Below, piece by piece: positions 34,785-43,596 of a stretch of DNA of 64,000 nt (position 1 is the first letter of the stretch; each line of letters begins with the position of its first letter). The translations under genes and the position numbers were made by a program. Under the pieces are notes generated by a model that saw nothing but the letters and a program-made list of their open reading frames with translations, ran no database searches and was not told the DNA's origin. This DNA is from Coneutiohabitans sp964457925 (lineage in GTDB: Bacteria > Zhuqueibacterota > Zhuqueibacteria > Zhuqueibacterales > Zhuqueibacteraceae): positions 62,001-126,000 of the forward strand of contig CAYWGH010000008.1 of assembly GCA_964457925.1 (NCBI GenBank). The letters are read 5' to 3'.

Positions 34785-35255
34785 ATGCGCATGAGTGAAA
34801 GAGGCAAACGGCTGCTGGCAGAGTGGGAAGGCTCAAAACCCCATGTCTATCTGGATGTGAAGGGGTTGCCGACCATCGGCGTGGGGCATTTACTCACCAA
34901 AGACGAATTGACTTCCGGCAAACTGTATATTAAGGGCGTGCCGCTCGACCATCGCAACGGCTTGACGGCGCAGCAAGCCATTGATTTGCTCGAACAGGAT
35001 CTGGCGGAGTTCGAAAACACGATCAACGACGCGGTCCTTGTGCCGCTCAATCAAAATCAATTCGATGCCTTCGTCTCGTTTTCATTCAATGTCGGTTCAA
35101 CGGCGTTCAAAAACAGTACACTGCTCAAATTGCTCAATCAGGGACTCTACCAAGAAGTGCCGGCGCAATTGCGGCGCTGGGTTTATGGCGCAAACAAAGT
35201 CATCCCCGGCCTGGTGAATCGCCGCGAAAAAGAAATTGCGTTATGGCTGGCATGA
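34785..35255 (+). CDS. Phage-type lysozyme (GH24)
   Basis: A 156-residue T4-lysozyme-like muramidase. The catalytic triad region reads EWEGSKPHVYLDVKGLPTIG, with the Glu, Asp and Thr in T4 spacing. NVGSTAFKNSTLLKLLN and RRWVYGANKVIPGLVNRREKE complete the fold. No signal peptide or holin gene is visible, unlike typical phage lysis cassettes. There is no other phage gene nearby, so it is an isolated, perhaps captured, gene. GTGAGG precedes the ATG by about 7 bp. An alternative start is ATG 34791. Confidence 0.9.
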   Translation: MRMSERGKRLLAEWEGSKPHVYLDVKGLPTIGVGHLLTKDELTSGKLYIKGVPLDHRNGLTAQQAIDLLEQDLAEFENTINDAVLVPLNQNQFDAFVSFSFNVGSTAFKNSTLLKLLNQGLYQEVPAQLRRWVYGANKVIPGLVNRREKEIALWLA

Positions 35256-35263
35256 CACGCCGG

Positions 35264-35335
35264 CTTCGACAAGCTCAGCCAACAATTTCAGCCCAGGCCA
35301 CTGAAGCCGGCATCCGCTGCCTGAGCCTGTCGAAG
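35264..35335. repeat. Inverted pair of A-type repeats between lysozyme and CotH genes
   Basis: Unit cttcgacaagctcag (35264-35278, one mismatch to A) faces ctgagcctgtcgaag (35321-35335, exact reverse complement of A). They could pair as a 15-bp, one-mismatch stem around a 42-nt loop. The element stands between two same-strand genes and could act as a terminator-like or mobile palindromic element. Confidence 0.85.
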
Positions 35336-35358
35336 GCAGCATTTCAGGAGACTCCAAA

Positions 35359-37761
35359 ATGAATCGGAAAAAATTCCATGTCATGATGCGCCGCTCAATG
35401 ATTTGTGTCATCCTTTTAATCTTCAGCTTCGCCGCCGGACACGCGCAAAGCAACTACCGTGAAGAAAGCGCAAAAATTTTTGCAAGCAATGCCGTTGCTA
35501 TCATTCAAGTCGATCTCGCCCCCGAACATCTCGATTATATTTTGAACATTGCCAACGCCGAAAGTGACAGTCTGTTTCCGGCGCGCCTGATCTTCAGTAA
35601 CGACGTCATTGCCGGCGACACGCTGGAGCCGGTCGGATTTCGCCTGCGCGGCAACACCTCACGCTACGCCGCAAAAAAATCATTCAAGATCGACATCAAT
35701 GAATACGTGCGCGGGCAAAAACTCCATGGCCTGGAAAAACTGAACGTCAACGGCGAGCATAACGATCCGGCGATTATGCGCTCGCGGCTGTGCTGGGATT
35801 TGTTCAATCAAAGCGGCGTGCCCGCCGCGCGCACCGCATATGCCGCGCTTTACATCAACAGCCAATATTACGGACTGTATGTCATCGTCGAGCATTATGA
35901 TGAGAATTTCATTCTCGACCGCTTTGGGAACAACGATGGCAATCTCTACAAATGCCTGTACCCCGCGCCGCTCACCTGGCTTGGGCCGGACCAAGACGCC
36001 TACAAGCGCATGCGCAACAGCCGTGATCGCGCATATGAGCTGGAAATCAACGACGAGATCGATGATTATTCCGATCTGGTGAGCTTCATCAGCTTTCTCA
36101 ACAACTCCAGCGACGCGGATTTTGCCCGCGCCATTGAAGAACGCTTCAATGTGCGCGCGTTTCTAAAGTATTTGGCAGTCAACACCCTGCTCGGGAGCTG
36201 GGATGATTACTGGTATTTGCAGAACAACTATTATCTCTATCACAACACCGCCAGCGGCAAATTCGAATTCATTCCGTATGATTATGACAACACCTACGGC
36301 ATCGACTTCGTCGGCGGCGATTGGGGCACGCGCGACCTTTACAATTTCGGTCATCCCACCGAACCGCGGCCGCTGGTCACGCGCGTGTTGAATATTCCTG
36401 CCTATCGGAATCTTTATTCCTTTTATCTCAAAGAAGTTTTGAACGGCGCATTCACGCTGGCGGCACATGAACCCAAATTTAATCAATGGCAAATGCTGGC
36501 CGCGCCGTGGGTGCAAAGCGATACGTATTATCCTCGCGATTATGGTTTTTCTTATTCGGATTGGCAGCAAGCGCTTGACGTTGCCTGGGGCAGGCATGTG
36601 GAATATGGCATCCGGCCGTTCATTCAAACTCGGCACGCCAGCGCATTGCAGCAATTGCAGGAAGGGCCGCGGCCTGCGGAGATTATCGAGGTCGGATGGA
36701 GTCCGCAGAATCCCGCACCGGGTGAAGATGTTTTGATCACGTGCCGGGTCGATGACAACGGCGCCACCGCGTTGCGCGTTGATCTACTTTACAGCGTCGG
36801 CGGCGGGCCGAGCGTGCTGGCCGCAATGTATGACGACGGCCAGCATCTCGACGGCGGCGCGCAGGACGGTTTGTGGGCGGGCCGGGTTTTCGGGCAAGCG
36901 CCGGACAAATCTGTAGAGTTTTATCTGCGCGTACAGGGCACGGCCGGCGCGTGGTCGATTTATCCCGACACCGCGCCGCTTCAAAAAATCGTTCTTGTGT
37001 CGCCCAATTCGGCAGCAGCATTTCCGCTGGTGATCAACGAGTTCATGGCGCAAAACTTTCGCACCATCACGGATCCGGCGGATGATGATTATGATGATTG
37101 GGTGGAAATTTACAATACTGCCGACACTTCGGTTTCGCTCGCCGGCATGTTTTTGACGGACAACCTCAGCAATACCACCAAGTGGCAATTTCCTGACACG
37201 ACATTGCCGGGAAAATCTTTTCTGTTGATTTGGACGGATAACGAGGCCGGGCAGGGGCTGCTGCACACGAATTTTGCCTTGAGTGTGAACGGCGAGAGTG
37301 TTGGCTTGTATGCGCCGCTCGCTCTGGGCAATTTCCCCATCGACACCTTGAGCTTTGCTCCGCAGAAACCGGACACTTCTTTCGGCAGAACGCCGGATGG
37401 CGGCAACACTTGGGCGGCATTTTCCACGCCGACGCCGGGCGCTTCGAATGTCCCGGTCGGCGTTTCTGAACACAATGTCGCACAACAAAATTTGCCAACG
37501 GCCTTTCGCTTGCATGAAATTTGGCCGAACCCCGCGAAAACAGCGGCGAACATGCGCATTGAGGTCAATCATCATGGAGAATATGAGATTGCGCTGTTTG
37601 ATATTCTTGGACGGCAAGTACGGCAACAACGCTTTCGTCTTGCGCAATCCGGTATGCAAAATATCATGTTGCCGATTTTAGGCTTGCCGCCGGGCGTCTA
37701 TTTTGCGCGCGTGCAGGCTGCGGGGCGGGCGCAACAGGTAAAGTTTCTAGTGATTGATTAA
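35359..37761 (+). CDS. Secreted CotH-kinase/lamin-tail protein with type IX-like sorting domain
   Basis: An 800-residue protein with a signal peptide (about 1-30, cleavage after GHA-Q). The CotH domain (about 50-430) has GNTSRYAAKKSFKIDIN, YVIVEHYDENFILDRFG and the metal-binding-like EFIPYDYDNTYG. A beta-rich spacer (about 440-550) is followed by a lamin-tail domain (about 555-680: VINEFMAQNFRTI, DYDDWVEIYN). The C-terminal domain (about 715-800) has WPNPAK, YEIALFDILGRQV and PPGVYFARV, the type A sorting signal of the type IX system. It is probably a surface or released protein. A second such protein with reversed domain order lies at 48069-51323. Confidence 0.88.
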   Translation: MNRKKFHVMMRRSMICVILLIFSFAAGHAQSNYREESAKIFASNAVAIIQVDLAPEHLDYILNIANAESDSLFPARLIFSNDVIAGDTLEPVGFRLRGNTSRYAAKKSFKIDINEYVRGQKLHGLEKLNVNGEHNDPAIMRSRLCWDLFNQSGVPAARTAYAALYINSQYYGLYVIVEHYDENFILDRFGNNDGNLYKCLYPAPLTWLGPDQDAYKRMRNSRDRAYELEINDEIDDYSDLVSFISFLNNSSDADFARAIEERFNVRAFLKYLAVNTLLGSWDDYWYLQNNYYLYHNTASGKFEFIPYDYDNTYGIDFVGGDWGTRDLYNFGHPTEPRPLVTRVLNIPAYRNLYSFYLKEVLNGAFTLAAHEPKFNQWQMLAAPWVQSDTYYPRDYGFSYSDWQQALDVAWGRHVEYGIRPFIQTRHASALQQLQEGPRPAEIIEVGWSPQNPAPGEDVLITCRVDDNGATALRVDLLYSVGGGPSVLAAMYDDGQHLDGGAQDGLWAGRVFGQAPDKSVEFYLRVQGTAGAWSIYPDTAPLQKIVLVSPNSAAAFPLVINEFMAQNFRTITDPADDDYDDWVEIYNTADTSVSLAGMFLTDNLSNTTKWQFPDTTLPGKSFLLIWTDNEAGQGLLHTNFALSVNGESVGLYAPLALGNFPIDTLSFAPQKPDTSFGRTPDGGNTWAAFSTPTPGASNVPVGVSEHNVAQQNLPTAFRLHEIWPNPAKTAANMRIEVNHHGEYEIALFDILGRQVRQQRFRLAQSGMQNIMLPILGLPPGVYFARVQAAGRAQQVKFLVID

Positions 37762-37839
37762 CAAATTTCTATGACAGCGAATAACGTTTTTTTCAAATGC
37801 CGTTTAATAGAACTTCGAGTTGAATAAGGAGAACGACAA

Positions 37840-38904
37840 ATGGCCTCCCCGATCCAGCGCGGTTATTTCGTTCTAGCGGACATTTCCGGCTATACTTCTT
37901 TCATGGCAAGCAACGAACTCGATCATGTTCAGGGAATCTTAAACAATATCTTGACGCTCATCATTCGGCAAATGACGCCGCCCTTAACCCTGATCGAAGT
38001 CGAAGGCGATGCCGTGTTCGCGTTTACGCCGCAAACCAAAATGCGGCGGGGCGAAACCCTGCTTGAACTCATCGAGACAACCTATGTGGCCTTCCGGGAC
38101 CGCCAAAAAACCATGCAACGCAACGCGACTTGTGAATGCAATGCGTGCCAGACAATTTCCAATCTGGATCTGAAATTCATCATCCACTACGGGGAATATG
38201 TTCTGCAAGAAGTCATGGGGCGCGACAAGCCAATCGGCTCGTGCATCAATCTGGCGCATCGCCTGCTCAAGAACAAAGTGAGCGAAGCCACCGGTTGGCG
38301 CGGATACGTCCTGTGCTCTGAGGTCGCGATGAAACAAATGCAAGTATGGCCGAACGCCATGTATGCTGAGCTCGAAAGCTACGAGCATCTGGGTGACATC
38401 CAGACCTATAGCATAAACTTGGACACGCGATACAAGGAGCTAACCGAAGACCGGCGTACTCTGCTGAAAGAGGAGGAGGCTGACGTTGCCCTCACCCATC
38501 ATTTCCCCGCCTCCCCGGCCACGGTGTGGGATTGGCTGAATGATCCTCCCAAGCGCACCATCTGGATGAAGGGATCATCCTGGGCGGTAAAGGAGAGGCC
38601 TGACGGGCGCACCGGCGCAGGAACTCATAATCACTGTTCACGCTATCGCTTCATCGAAGAGATTCTGGATTGGAGGCCGTTTGAGTATTTTACGGTTCGC
38701 TATTCCAGAGGCTTTCTCAAGCTCATCATCACCGGCATGCTCAAGCCCACCGAAGAGGGCACGCGCGTGCATTGGAACATGAAGTTCGACAGTTCCGGGC
38801 CGCGCTGGCTGCTTTGTCCAATTTGCAAGCTTATTGCCCTGCGTTTGATGAGGATGAAGCAATGTTTTCAAACGGTCGAGCGATTGATTGCTGCCGAAGC
38901 CTAA
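37840..38904 (+). CDS. DUF2652 (nucleotidyl-cyclase-like) and SRPBCC fusion
   Basis: A 354-residue soluble protein. The N-terminal half (about 5-195) reads GYFVLADISGYTSFM, then LIEVEGDAVFAF. This is the DUF2652 pattern and resembles class III adenylate cyclase active-site strands (D-I-x-G-Y-T, G-D-A), but whether it cyclises ATP is not known. The C-terminal half (about 220-354) has THHFPASPATVWDWLND, a SRPBCC/polyketide-cyclase-type lipid-binding fold. GGAGAACG precedes the ATG at 37840. There is no neighbour that explains its job. Confidence 0.75.
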   Translation: MASPIQRGYFVLADISGYTSFMASNELDHVQGILNNILTLIIRQMTPPLTLIEVEGDAVFAFTPQTKMRRGETLLELIETTYVAFRDRQKTMQRNATCECNACQTISNLDLKFIIHYGEYVLQEVMGRDKPIGSCINLAHRLLKNKVSEATGWRGYVLCSEVAMKQMQVWPNAMYAELESYEHLGDIQTYSINLDTRYKELTEDRRTLLKEEEADVALTHHFPASPATVWDWLNDPPKRTIWMKGSSWAVKERPDGRTGAGTHNHCSRYRFIEEILDWRPFEYFTVRYSRGFLKLIITGMLKPTEEGTRVHWNMKFDSSGPRWLLCPICKLIALRLMRMKQCFQTVERLIAAEA

Positions 38905-39113
38905 AGTTTTTTGATCAGTTGAAATACTGAAGGTAGTTCGCCAGTTACATTAACACGAAGCTTCTGATGATTAATTCTATTTTGCAGGCTTCACGCCCAT
39001 GATGCTGTGTTGCAAAGGATGATTCCCTAATTTTGATTTTATGCCAAATTTTGACAACGTTGATTATTGTTGATTGTGCCCTTGGTTCACCAACTTATTT
39101 TACGGAGATTGAA

Positions 39114-39322
39114 ATGGATCAAGTAATTTTGGACGAAATCCGCCTGAAGAATGTACTAAAGACGGCGCTTATCGAATTGCTGGAGAAGGGGCTAGCATTG
39201 TTTACGGCGCTTTTTGCAGGGCATTGGAGGATATCGTCCTGGTCAATGCCATAAAAGAGGGCGAGAACACAAAAGCGGCTAACCGGGAAGAAATTTATAA
39301 GACAATTGAGGCGAAAGCGTGA
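39114..39322 (+). pseudogene. Antitoxin-like small gene with one-base frameshift
   Basis: ATG 39114, with GGAG 6-9 bp upstream, reads MDQVILDEIRLKNVLKTALIELLEKG and then drifts out of frame to an early TGG-rich end at 39254. Inserting one G in the AAGGGG run near 39185 restores GASIVYGAFCRALEDIVLVN, then AIKEGENTKAANREEIYKTIEAKA and a stop at 39322. The VNAIKEGE and REE segment is a familiar antitoxin-like C-terminus. The homopolymer position makes an assembly error plausible. No toxin partner is visible next to it. Confidence 0.55.
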
Positions 39323-39384
39323 CCGCTAAAACGCGCTCACAATGCTGCAACTCACCTTGGACAAATTTATAGATCCTGCCTCCC

Positions 39385-41205
39385 TCACACCGCCGGAAAA
39401 TACAGCCGAAACTCCGTGCCCTTACCCGGCTCACTTTTTACATGAATAACACCGCCGTGTGTGCGCACGATGCCGTAGGCGGTTGCCAATCCCAAGCCTG
39501 AGCCTTTGCCCACGTGTTTGGTGCTGTAAAACGGCTCAAAAATAAGCTGCAAATTTTCCGCAGCAATGCCGACCCCGCTGTCGCGCAGAGCCACCACCAC
39601 AAATCTCCCCGACTTTTCCGGTGTTTGCGTCAACACATCGCTTTCCTGGCGCTCGCTGAAATATGTTTGCAAAACAATCTCGCCCTCCTGCGACATGGCT
39701 TCACAGGCATTGTCAATCAAATTCGAAAGCACTTGATGAAACTGCATGGGATCGAGCAACACTGCCGGAAGATCATCCCCCAACTCCTGGCGCAAGCGCA
39801 CGCCCGGCGGCAGCCCGTGTGAAAGCGCATCGAGCGCCACGGCAATCACGTCGTTGAGATTGACTTCAACAGGCTGGCCGGCGGCGCGGCGGCTGTAGAG
39901 CAAGAGCTGGCGGGTGATCTCAGAAGCGCGTTGCGCGGCGTTTTCGATCTCGCAAATGTCGTTGTAATGGCGATCCTGCGCCCCCAATTCGTCTTTGATA
40001 AGCGAGGCATAGCCGATAATGCCCATCAAAAGATTATTGAAATCATGGGCAATGCCGCCGGCCAGGCGGCCGATGCTTTCGAGCTGTTGCGCCTGCTGCA
40101 GTTGCTGCTCCAACTCGCGCTGTTCGGTCACATCCAATCCGTGCACGTGAATGATGCGTTCGTCCGCAATCGCATGAAATTCATAAAAAATGATGCGGCC
40201 TTCGACATGCACTTCGCGGTGCAACACCGGCACGGTTGTGGCAGCGGCCAGCATGTCGCGGCAGAGCTGAGTCAAATCTGGAGGAAGAATGGCATACACT
40301 TCTTCCATGGTTTTACCGCAGTTTTGCAGAAACGCCGCGGTGGCGGGATTAAAATAGCGCACGCCGCCCCATTCGTTCAATTCGAGAATAAAATGCGGAC
40401 TGAGTTTGGGAAAATTCGCCAGCCGCCGGCTTTCCGATTCCGCGCGCTGCTGCTGCGTGATGTCTTGCATGAAGCCTTCGAGATGCGAGAGCCGGCCCTC
40501 GGCGGTGCGCACCGCACGCACGCTTTTCTTCACCACGATCGGAGTGCCATCTTTCTTGCGCAGCGTGTAAACCGCGTCGCAACCCTGCTCGCGCTCAGCA
40601 ACTTTGCGTCCGAGTTCATCGAATTCTTCCGGGTTGAGAAACAAGTCCTGTCGAATATCGACAGCCAGCAACTCCTCTTCGCTGTTATATCCCAACATTT
40701 TGACCAGCGCCTCATTGGCCATCAAAAACCGGCCTTCGGGCGCAGCTTGAAAGATGCCCATGAGCGCGTTCTGCACCAGACGTTGATAGCGCGACTCGGT
40801 TTCGCCGAGGCGGCGCTGTAAAGCGTTTTTTTCCAGTGTGCGGCGAATGGCATGCGGCACCGCGGCAATATAATCTTTTGCTTTGACAAGGTAATCGCTT
40901 GCGCCCAGCTTCATGGCCTGCACGGCGATGCGTTCGTCGCCCTGCCCGGTAATCATTAGCGCCGGCACCTCCGGATGAGCGGCGCGGCAGCAGCGCAAGA
41001 GTTCCAGGCCGTTCAAATCCGGCAGCGAATAATCCAGCAAAATGAGATCAAAAGAGGATTGCTGCAATACGGCCAGGGCAGCCGTTGCGGTGGTATAATG
41101 CGTCAGGTCAGCAGCGAATTCGCGGCGCAGGCGATGCGCCAAGAGCTGGGCGTGATCGGGGTCGTCTTCGACCAACAAAATGCGCAAATCCGGATGGTCT
41201 TTCAT
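39385..41205 (-). CDS. Hybrid histidine kinase: receiver, two PAS domains, HisKA, HATPase
   Basis: A 606-residue cytoplasmic protein with no membrane helix. Receiver (about 8-125) has VEDDPDHA and the phosphoacceptor in LILLDYSLPDLNG. Two PAS-like regions follow (about 140-255 and 265-365). The dimerisation box is GRLAGGIAHDFNNLLMGI with the phospho-His. The ATPase region contains NLIDNACEAM, DSGVGIAAENLQLIFEPFYSTK and GKGSGLGLATAYG. A receiver at the N-terminus of a kinase is the reverse of ordinary hybrids and suggests that an upstream partner phosphorylates it. No cognate regulator is adjacent; the stand-alone receiver at 58781-59155 is a distant possibility. Confidence 0.92.
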   Translation of the reverse strand: MKDHPDLRILLVEDDPDHAQLLAHRLRREFAADLTHYTTATAALAVLQQSSFDLILLDYSLPDLNGLELLRCCRAAHPEVPALMITGQGDERIAVQAMKLGASDYLVKAKDYIAAVPHAIRRTLEKNALQRRLGETESRYQRLVQNALMGIFQAAPEGRFLMANEALVKMLGYNSEEELLAVDIRQDLFLNPEEFDELGRKVAEREQGCDAVYTLRKKDGTPIVVKKSVRAVRTAEGRLSHLEGFMQDITQQQRAESESRRLANFPKLSPHFILELNEWGGVRYFNPATAAFLQNCGKTMEEVYAILPPDLTQLCRDMLAAATTVPVLHREVHVEGRIIFYEFHAIADERIIHVHGLDVTEQRELEQQLQQAQQLESIGRLAGGIAHDFNNLLMGIIGYASLIKDELGAQDRHYNDICEIENAAQRASEITRQLLLYSRRAAGQPVEVNLNDVIAVALDALSHGLPPGVRLRQELGDDLPAVLLDPMQFHQVLSNLIDNACEAMSQEGEIVLQTYFSERQESDVLTQTPEKSGRFVVVALRDSGVGIAAENLQLIFEPFYSTKHVGKGSGLGLATAYGIVRTHGGVIHVKSEPGKGTEFRLYFPAV

Positions 41206-41254
41206 GGCTCAAGGCAAATGGTTGCGCGTGTACAGCAGCCCATGATCAAATTAA

Positions 41255-41310
41255 AATCCCCTCTCGTGTTCCGGCGCAAGTCAAACACACCAGTATAACG
41301 AGAGGGGATT
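41255..41310 (-). terminator. Long-stem terminator of the barrel gene
   Basis: A perfect 13-bp stem aatcccctctcgt/acgagaggggatt (41255-41267 and 41298-41310) with a 30-nt loop. On the minus strand it is followed by TTTTAATTT. It lies 48 bp after the minus-strand gene ending at 41358 and before the kinase gene. Confidence 0.65.
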
Positions 41311-41357
41311 GCTTTTCTCGGTTTTAGTTGATTCGATCAGCCGTGTACGGGCTTACA

Positions 41358-42605
41358 TCATTGTGGCGGCTGGCTGCCGTCATCGCCGTTTTGGCCGTCT
41401 TGCTGCTGGCGCCGGGCTTCGCCTTCCAGAATGCGGCGCAGGCGTTCCAGCTCGCGCTCGGCTTTGCGGCGTTCATCTTTGATGCGCTCCAATTCCGCTT
41501 CAGCGGATTCGGTTTCACGCTGCTCTTTGATGATTTGCTCGAACAGCTCGCGACGGCTTTCCGCCTTGCGCATGAGCAAATCGCGCTCGCTCATGGAGTA
41601 AAGCGAGGTCGGTAAGAGCGTGATCTTTGCGCCCAGACTCACGCGCCAGGCCGAGTAGGGCGGCAAGCCGTCTTGCCGAAGCGGCGCGGAATTCTGGCCG
41701 GGAGTGCCGGAGAGGCGAATGTCCGAACTGGCGTCGATGCTCATCCAGCGGTAGGCTTTGTAGGAAACGCCCGGGGTGATATATGCCACCGGTGTACGGC
41801 TGAACGCGGCCGTCGGCGGTGCATTGATGAAGGCGCTGCCGAGAATCTCGAATCTGAAGTTGAACTTTTCCGACGGAAAAATGATGGAAGCGCCGTAAAG
41901 GAATTCCTGCGACATCTTTGTAACGGTCGTCGTTGCGTTAAGCGCCTGACCGACGTCGTTGTGATTCCAGTATCCGAGATTAAAGTGCGCACTGAAGCCG
42001 TCTTCGGGATAGAGCGGATCACGCGCGAAGGACACGATACCTGTGGTCCCGAAACTGAATTTTCCCGCCGAATACGGTTCAAGGGGAATGTTATGCGTTT
42101 TCCCGGTGGGGAAACGCGTGCCCAGCTCAAGGGCGTAGCTCATGGTGGCGCCGCGCTGGCCCAAAGAGCCGATCTTCAACCGCAAAAAAATGTCGTCGGG
42201 AATATTGAAGCCTTTGCCGCCTTGGTTGGTGTCCTGATAGATCATGGGCACAAGCGAGGCTTCAAAATGCCGGCTGATACCGTAGTTCAATGCCGCGCCG
42301 CCTTGCACGTTCCAATAGCCGTAGGCCGTGGTGCCGGTCGCGGGAGGCGTCGCAGTTGTATTGACGACTTTCCCGAAAAAACGGGTATGAGTATACAGCG
42401 TCAAGTAACCGGGTTCCAAATTCCAGGCGGAGCGGACAAACGTCGGGCCGCGGCCGCCATGAAACGGCAATTGCGCCCGAACCTCAGAAACGTTCGCGAG
42501 CAACGCCCAAAAACCGAGAAACGCGATACTCATCCCAAACCCTCCTCGGGGGGCGCAGCGCGATGACCGCCAAAAAAAGGAAAGCCGAGATGTTAGCTTA
42601 TTCAT
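41358..42605 (-). CDS. Outer-membrane beta-barrel protein with coiled-coil C-terminus
   Basis: From ATG 42605 the product is 415 residues. GGAGG lies 8 bp upstream on the minus strand, and the longer frame to 42620 would place its start inside that site. A long signal sequence precedes the mature N-terminus (cleavage near VRA-Q). Residues about 50-330 alternate as beta strands with LEPGYLTLYTHTRFFG and WRVSLGAKITLL. A highly charged coiled coil (about 340-415, rich in RRE/ERIK) ends in a Gln/Asp-rich tail. The family is not recognised. The coiled coil could reach the periplasm or peptidoglycan. Confidence 0.7.
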   Translation of the reverse strand: MNKLTSRLSFFWRSSRCAPRGGFGMSIAFLGFWALLANVSEVRAQLPFHGGRGPTFVRSAWNLEPGYLTLYTHTRFFGKVVNTTATPPATGTTAYGYWNVQGGAALNYGISRHFEASLVPMIYQDTNQGGKGFNIPDDIFLRLKIGSLGQRGATMSYALELGTRFPTGKTHNIPLEPYSAGKFSFGTTGIVSFARDPLYPEDGFSAHFNLGYWNHNDVGQALNATTTVTKMSQEFLYGASIIFPSEKFNFRFEILGSAFINAPPTAAFSRTPVAYITPGVSYKAYRWMSIDASSDIRLSGTPGQNSAPLRQDGLPPYSAWRVSLGAKITLLPTSLYSMSERDLLMRKAESRRELFEQIIKEQRETESAEAELERIKDERRKAERELERLRRILEGEARRQQQDGQNGDDGSQPPQ

Positions 42606-43596
42606 GATGAAAACCTCCAAGATGTTGAGTCACGGCAGATTAACGAATCTAAACTGAACCCGAGCAAATCGAATCCAGGCTTCGCGGATGCCATTCGCAA
42701 CGAAGCATGGTCAATCTCGTTGAAAATCATTTTTCAAGAAAACAGGCGGGTGGGCTTGCCGTGCCGGTGGTTGTGGAGAATTGGTAACAAGGGGTCGGAA
42801 CCAAGCCCGTCCGGAAGGGCTTCGCCGGGGTTGCCTTTTCGGCTTTCCTGCCAGAAAGGAGGTGGTCACTACTACTGAAAAGTACAAGTCCCTGTTGCCC
42901 TACGGCAGCTCGCCTCTTCGCTTTATCCAGCCCCGGTGTCGCGGGCTCTGGCAAAACTTTCGCAAAATCGAGCCGCGGCTAAATATGACGTCCAGTCACC
43001 ACGGACAACGCACTGTCCCATCAGCGCCGATAAAAAAGTATTACGTTGTTGCAACATGCGGCTGTGCTCAAAAAAAATTTTACGCCCCGACAAACAACTT
43101 TCACCCGGCACACCCACATGATTTTGATTGTCGCCAGGAGATACCAACACTTTTATGTGTTCGCAGAAAGTTTTTTGTTAAATGTTTCTGACAAAAGCCC
43201 TCGCCGTGTTCGGGGCAAATCCCCGCGAACGCATGAAAATTTGCGGCCGCGTTGCGACTTGTTGGCAATTATATCGTGGGTATCGTACCCGCCTGTTATT
43301 GAAAATGCGTAAGTATAACCATAAAATTAGCTTTGTTTTTATTGAAGAGAAGACTTGCCCGGCCGTTGCCCGTTTAGCTTACCGAACCAGGGTACAACTT
43401 TCCCCGAAAGAGCAATCAATTGATTTTGTCGCCGGCCGGCGAAATGCGCCTCTGCCCCGGAGAAACGGTGTTGACGTTTTGGTGATAAAAGCTTATTTTC
43501 TGCGCGTCGTTCGGCAAAAAGCAGACGGCGCATTTTTTAATGGAGAAAATTAAACGCAGGAGGCAAGTCTGGACAGTCACGTACGCGGAGAACAAC
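42606..43596. other. ~1 kb gene-free region with several palindromes upstream of fabF
   Basis: Between a minus-strand barrel gene and plus-strand fabF. Open frames here (such as 42781-43191) lack family features. Visible structure includes stem aagccc/gggctt (42803-42822), a tcgccggccggcga palindrome near 43430, GGGTA/TACCC around 43270, and a GTTCG-rich hairpin near 43210. Also present is AGAAAGGAGGTGG at 42854-42866, strongly complementary to the 16S 3' end, without a convincing gene after it. An unannotated RNA or a mobile-element remnant is possible. Confidence 0.5.

Noticed and set aside
34785..35255. A larger prophage around the GH24 lysozyme
   Set aside because: No capsid, tail, integrase or attachment site was seen within several kilobases.
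42803..42822. Similarity of the gtccggaagg loop to the SRP RNA domain IV motif
   Set aside because: Only the loop resembles it; the surrounding stem of the 4.5S RNA (GGTCAGG/CAGCC type) is missing.
42781..43191. A 136-codon frame in the gap before fabF
   Set aside because: It has no domain, mixed composition and no convincing start; I left the interval as unexplained instead.
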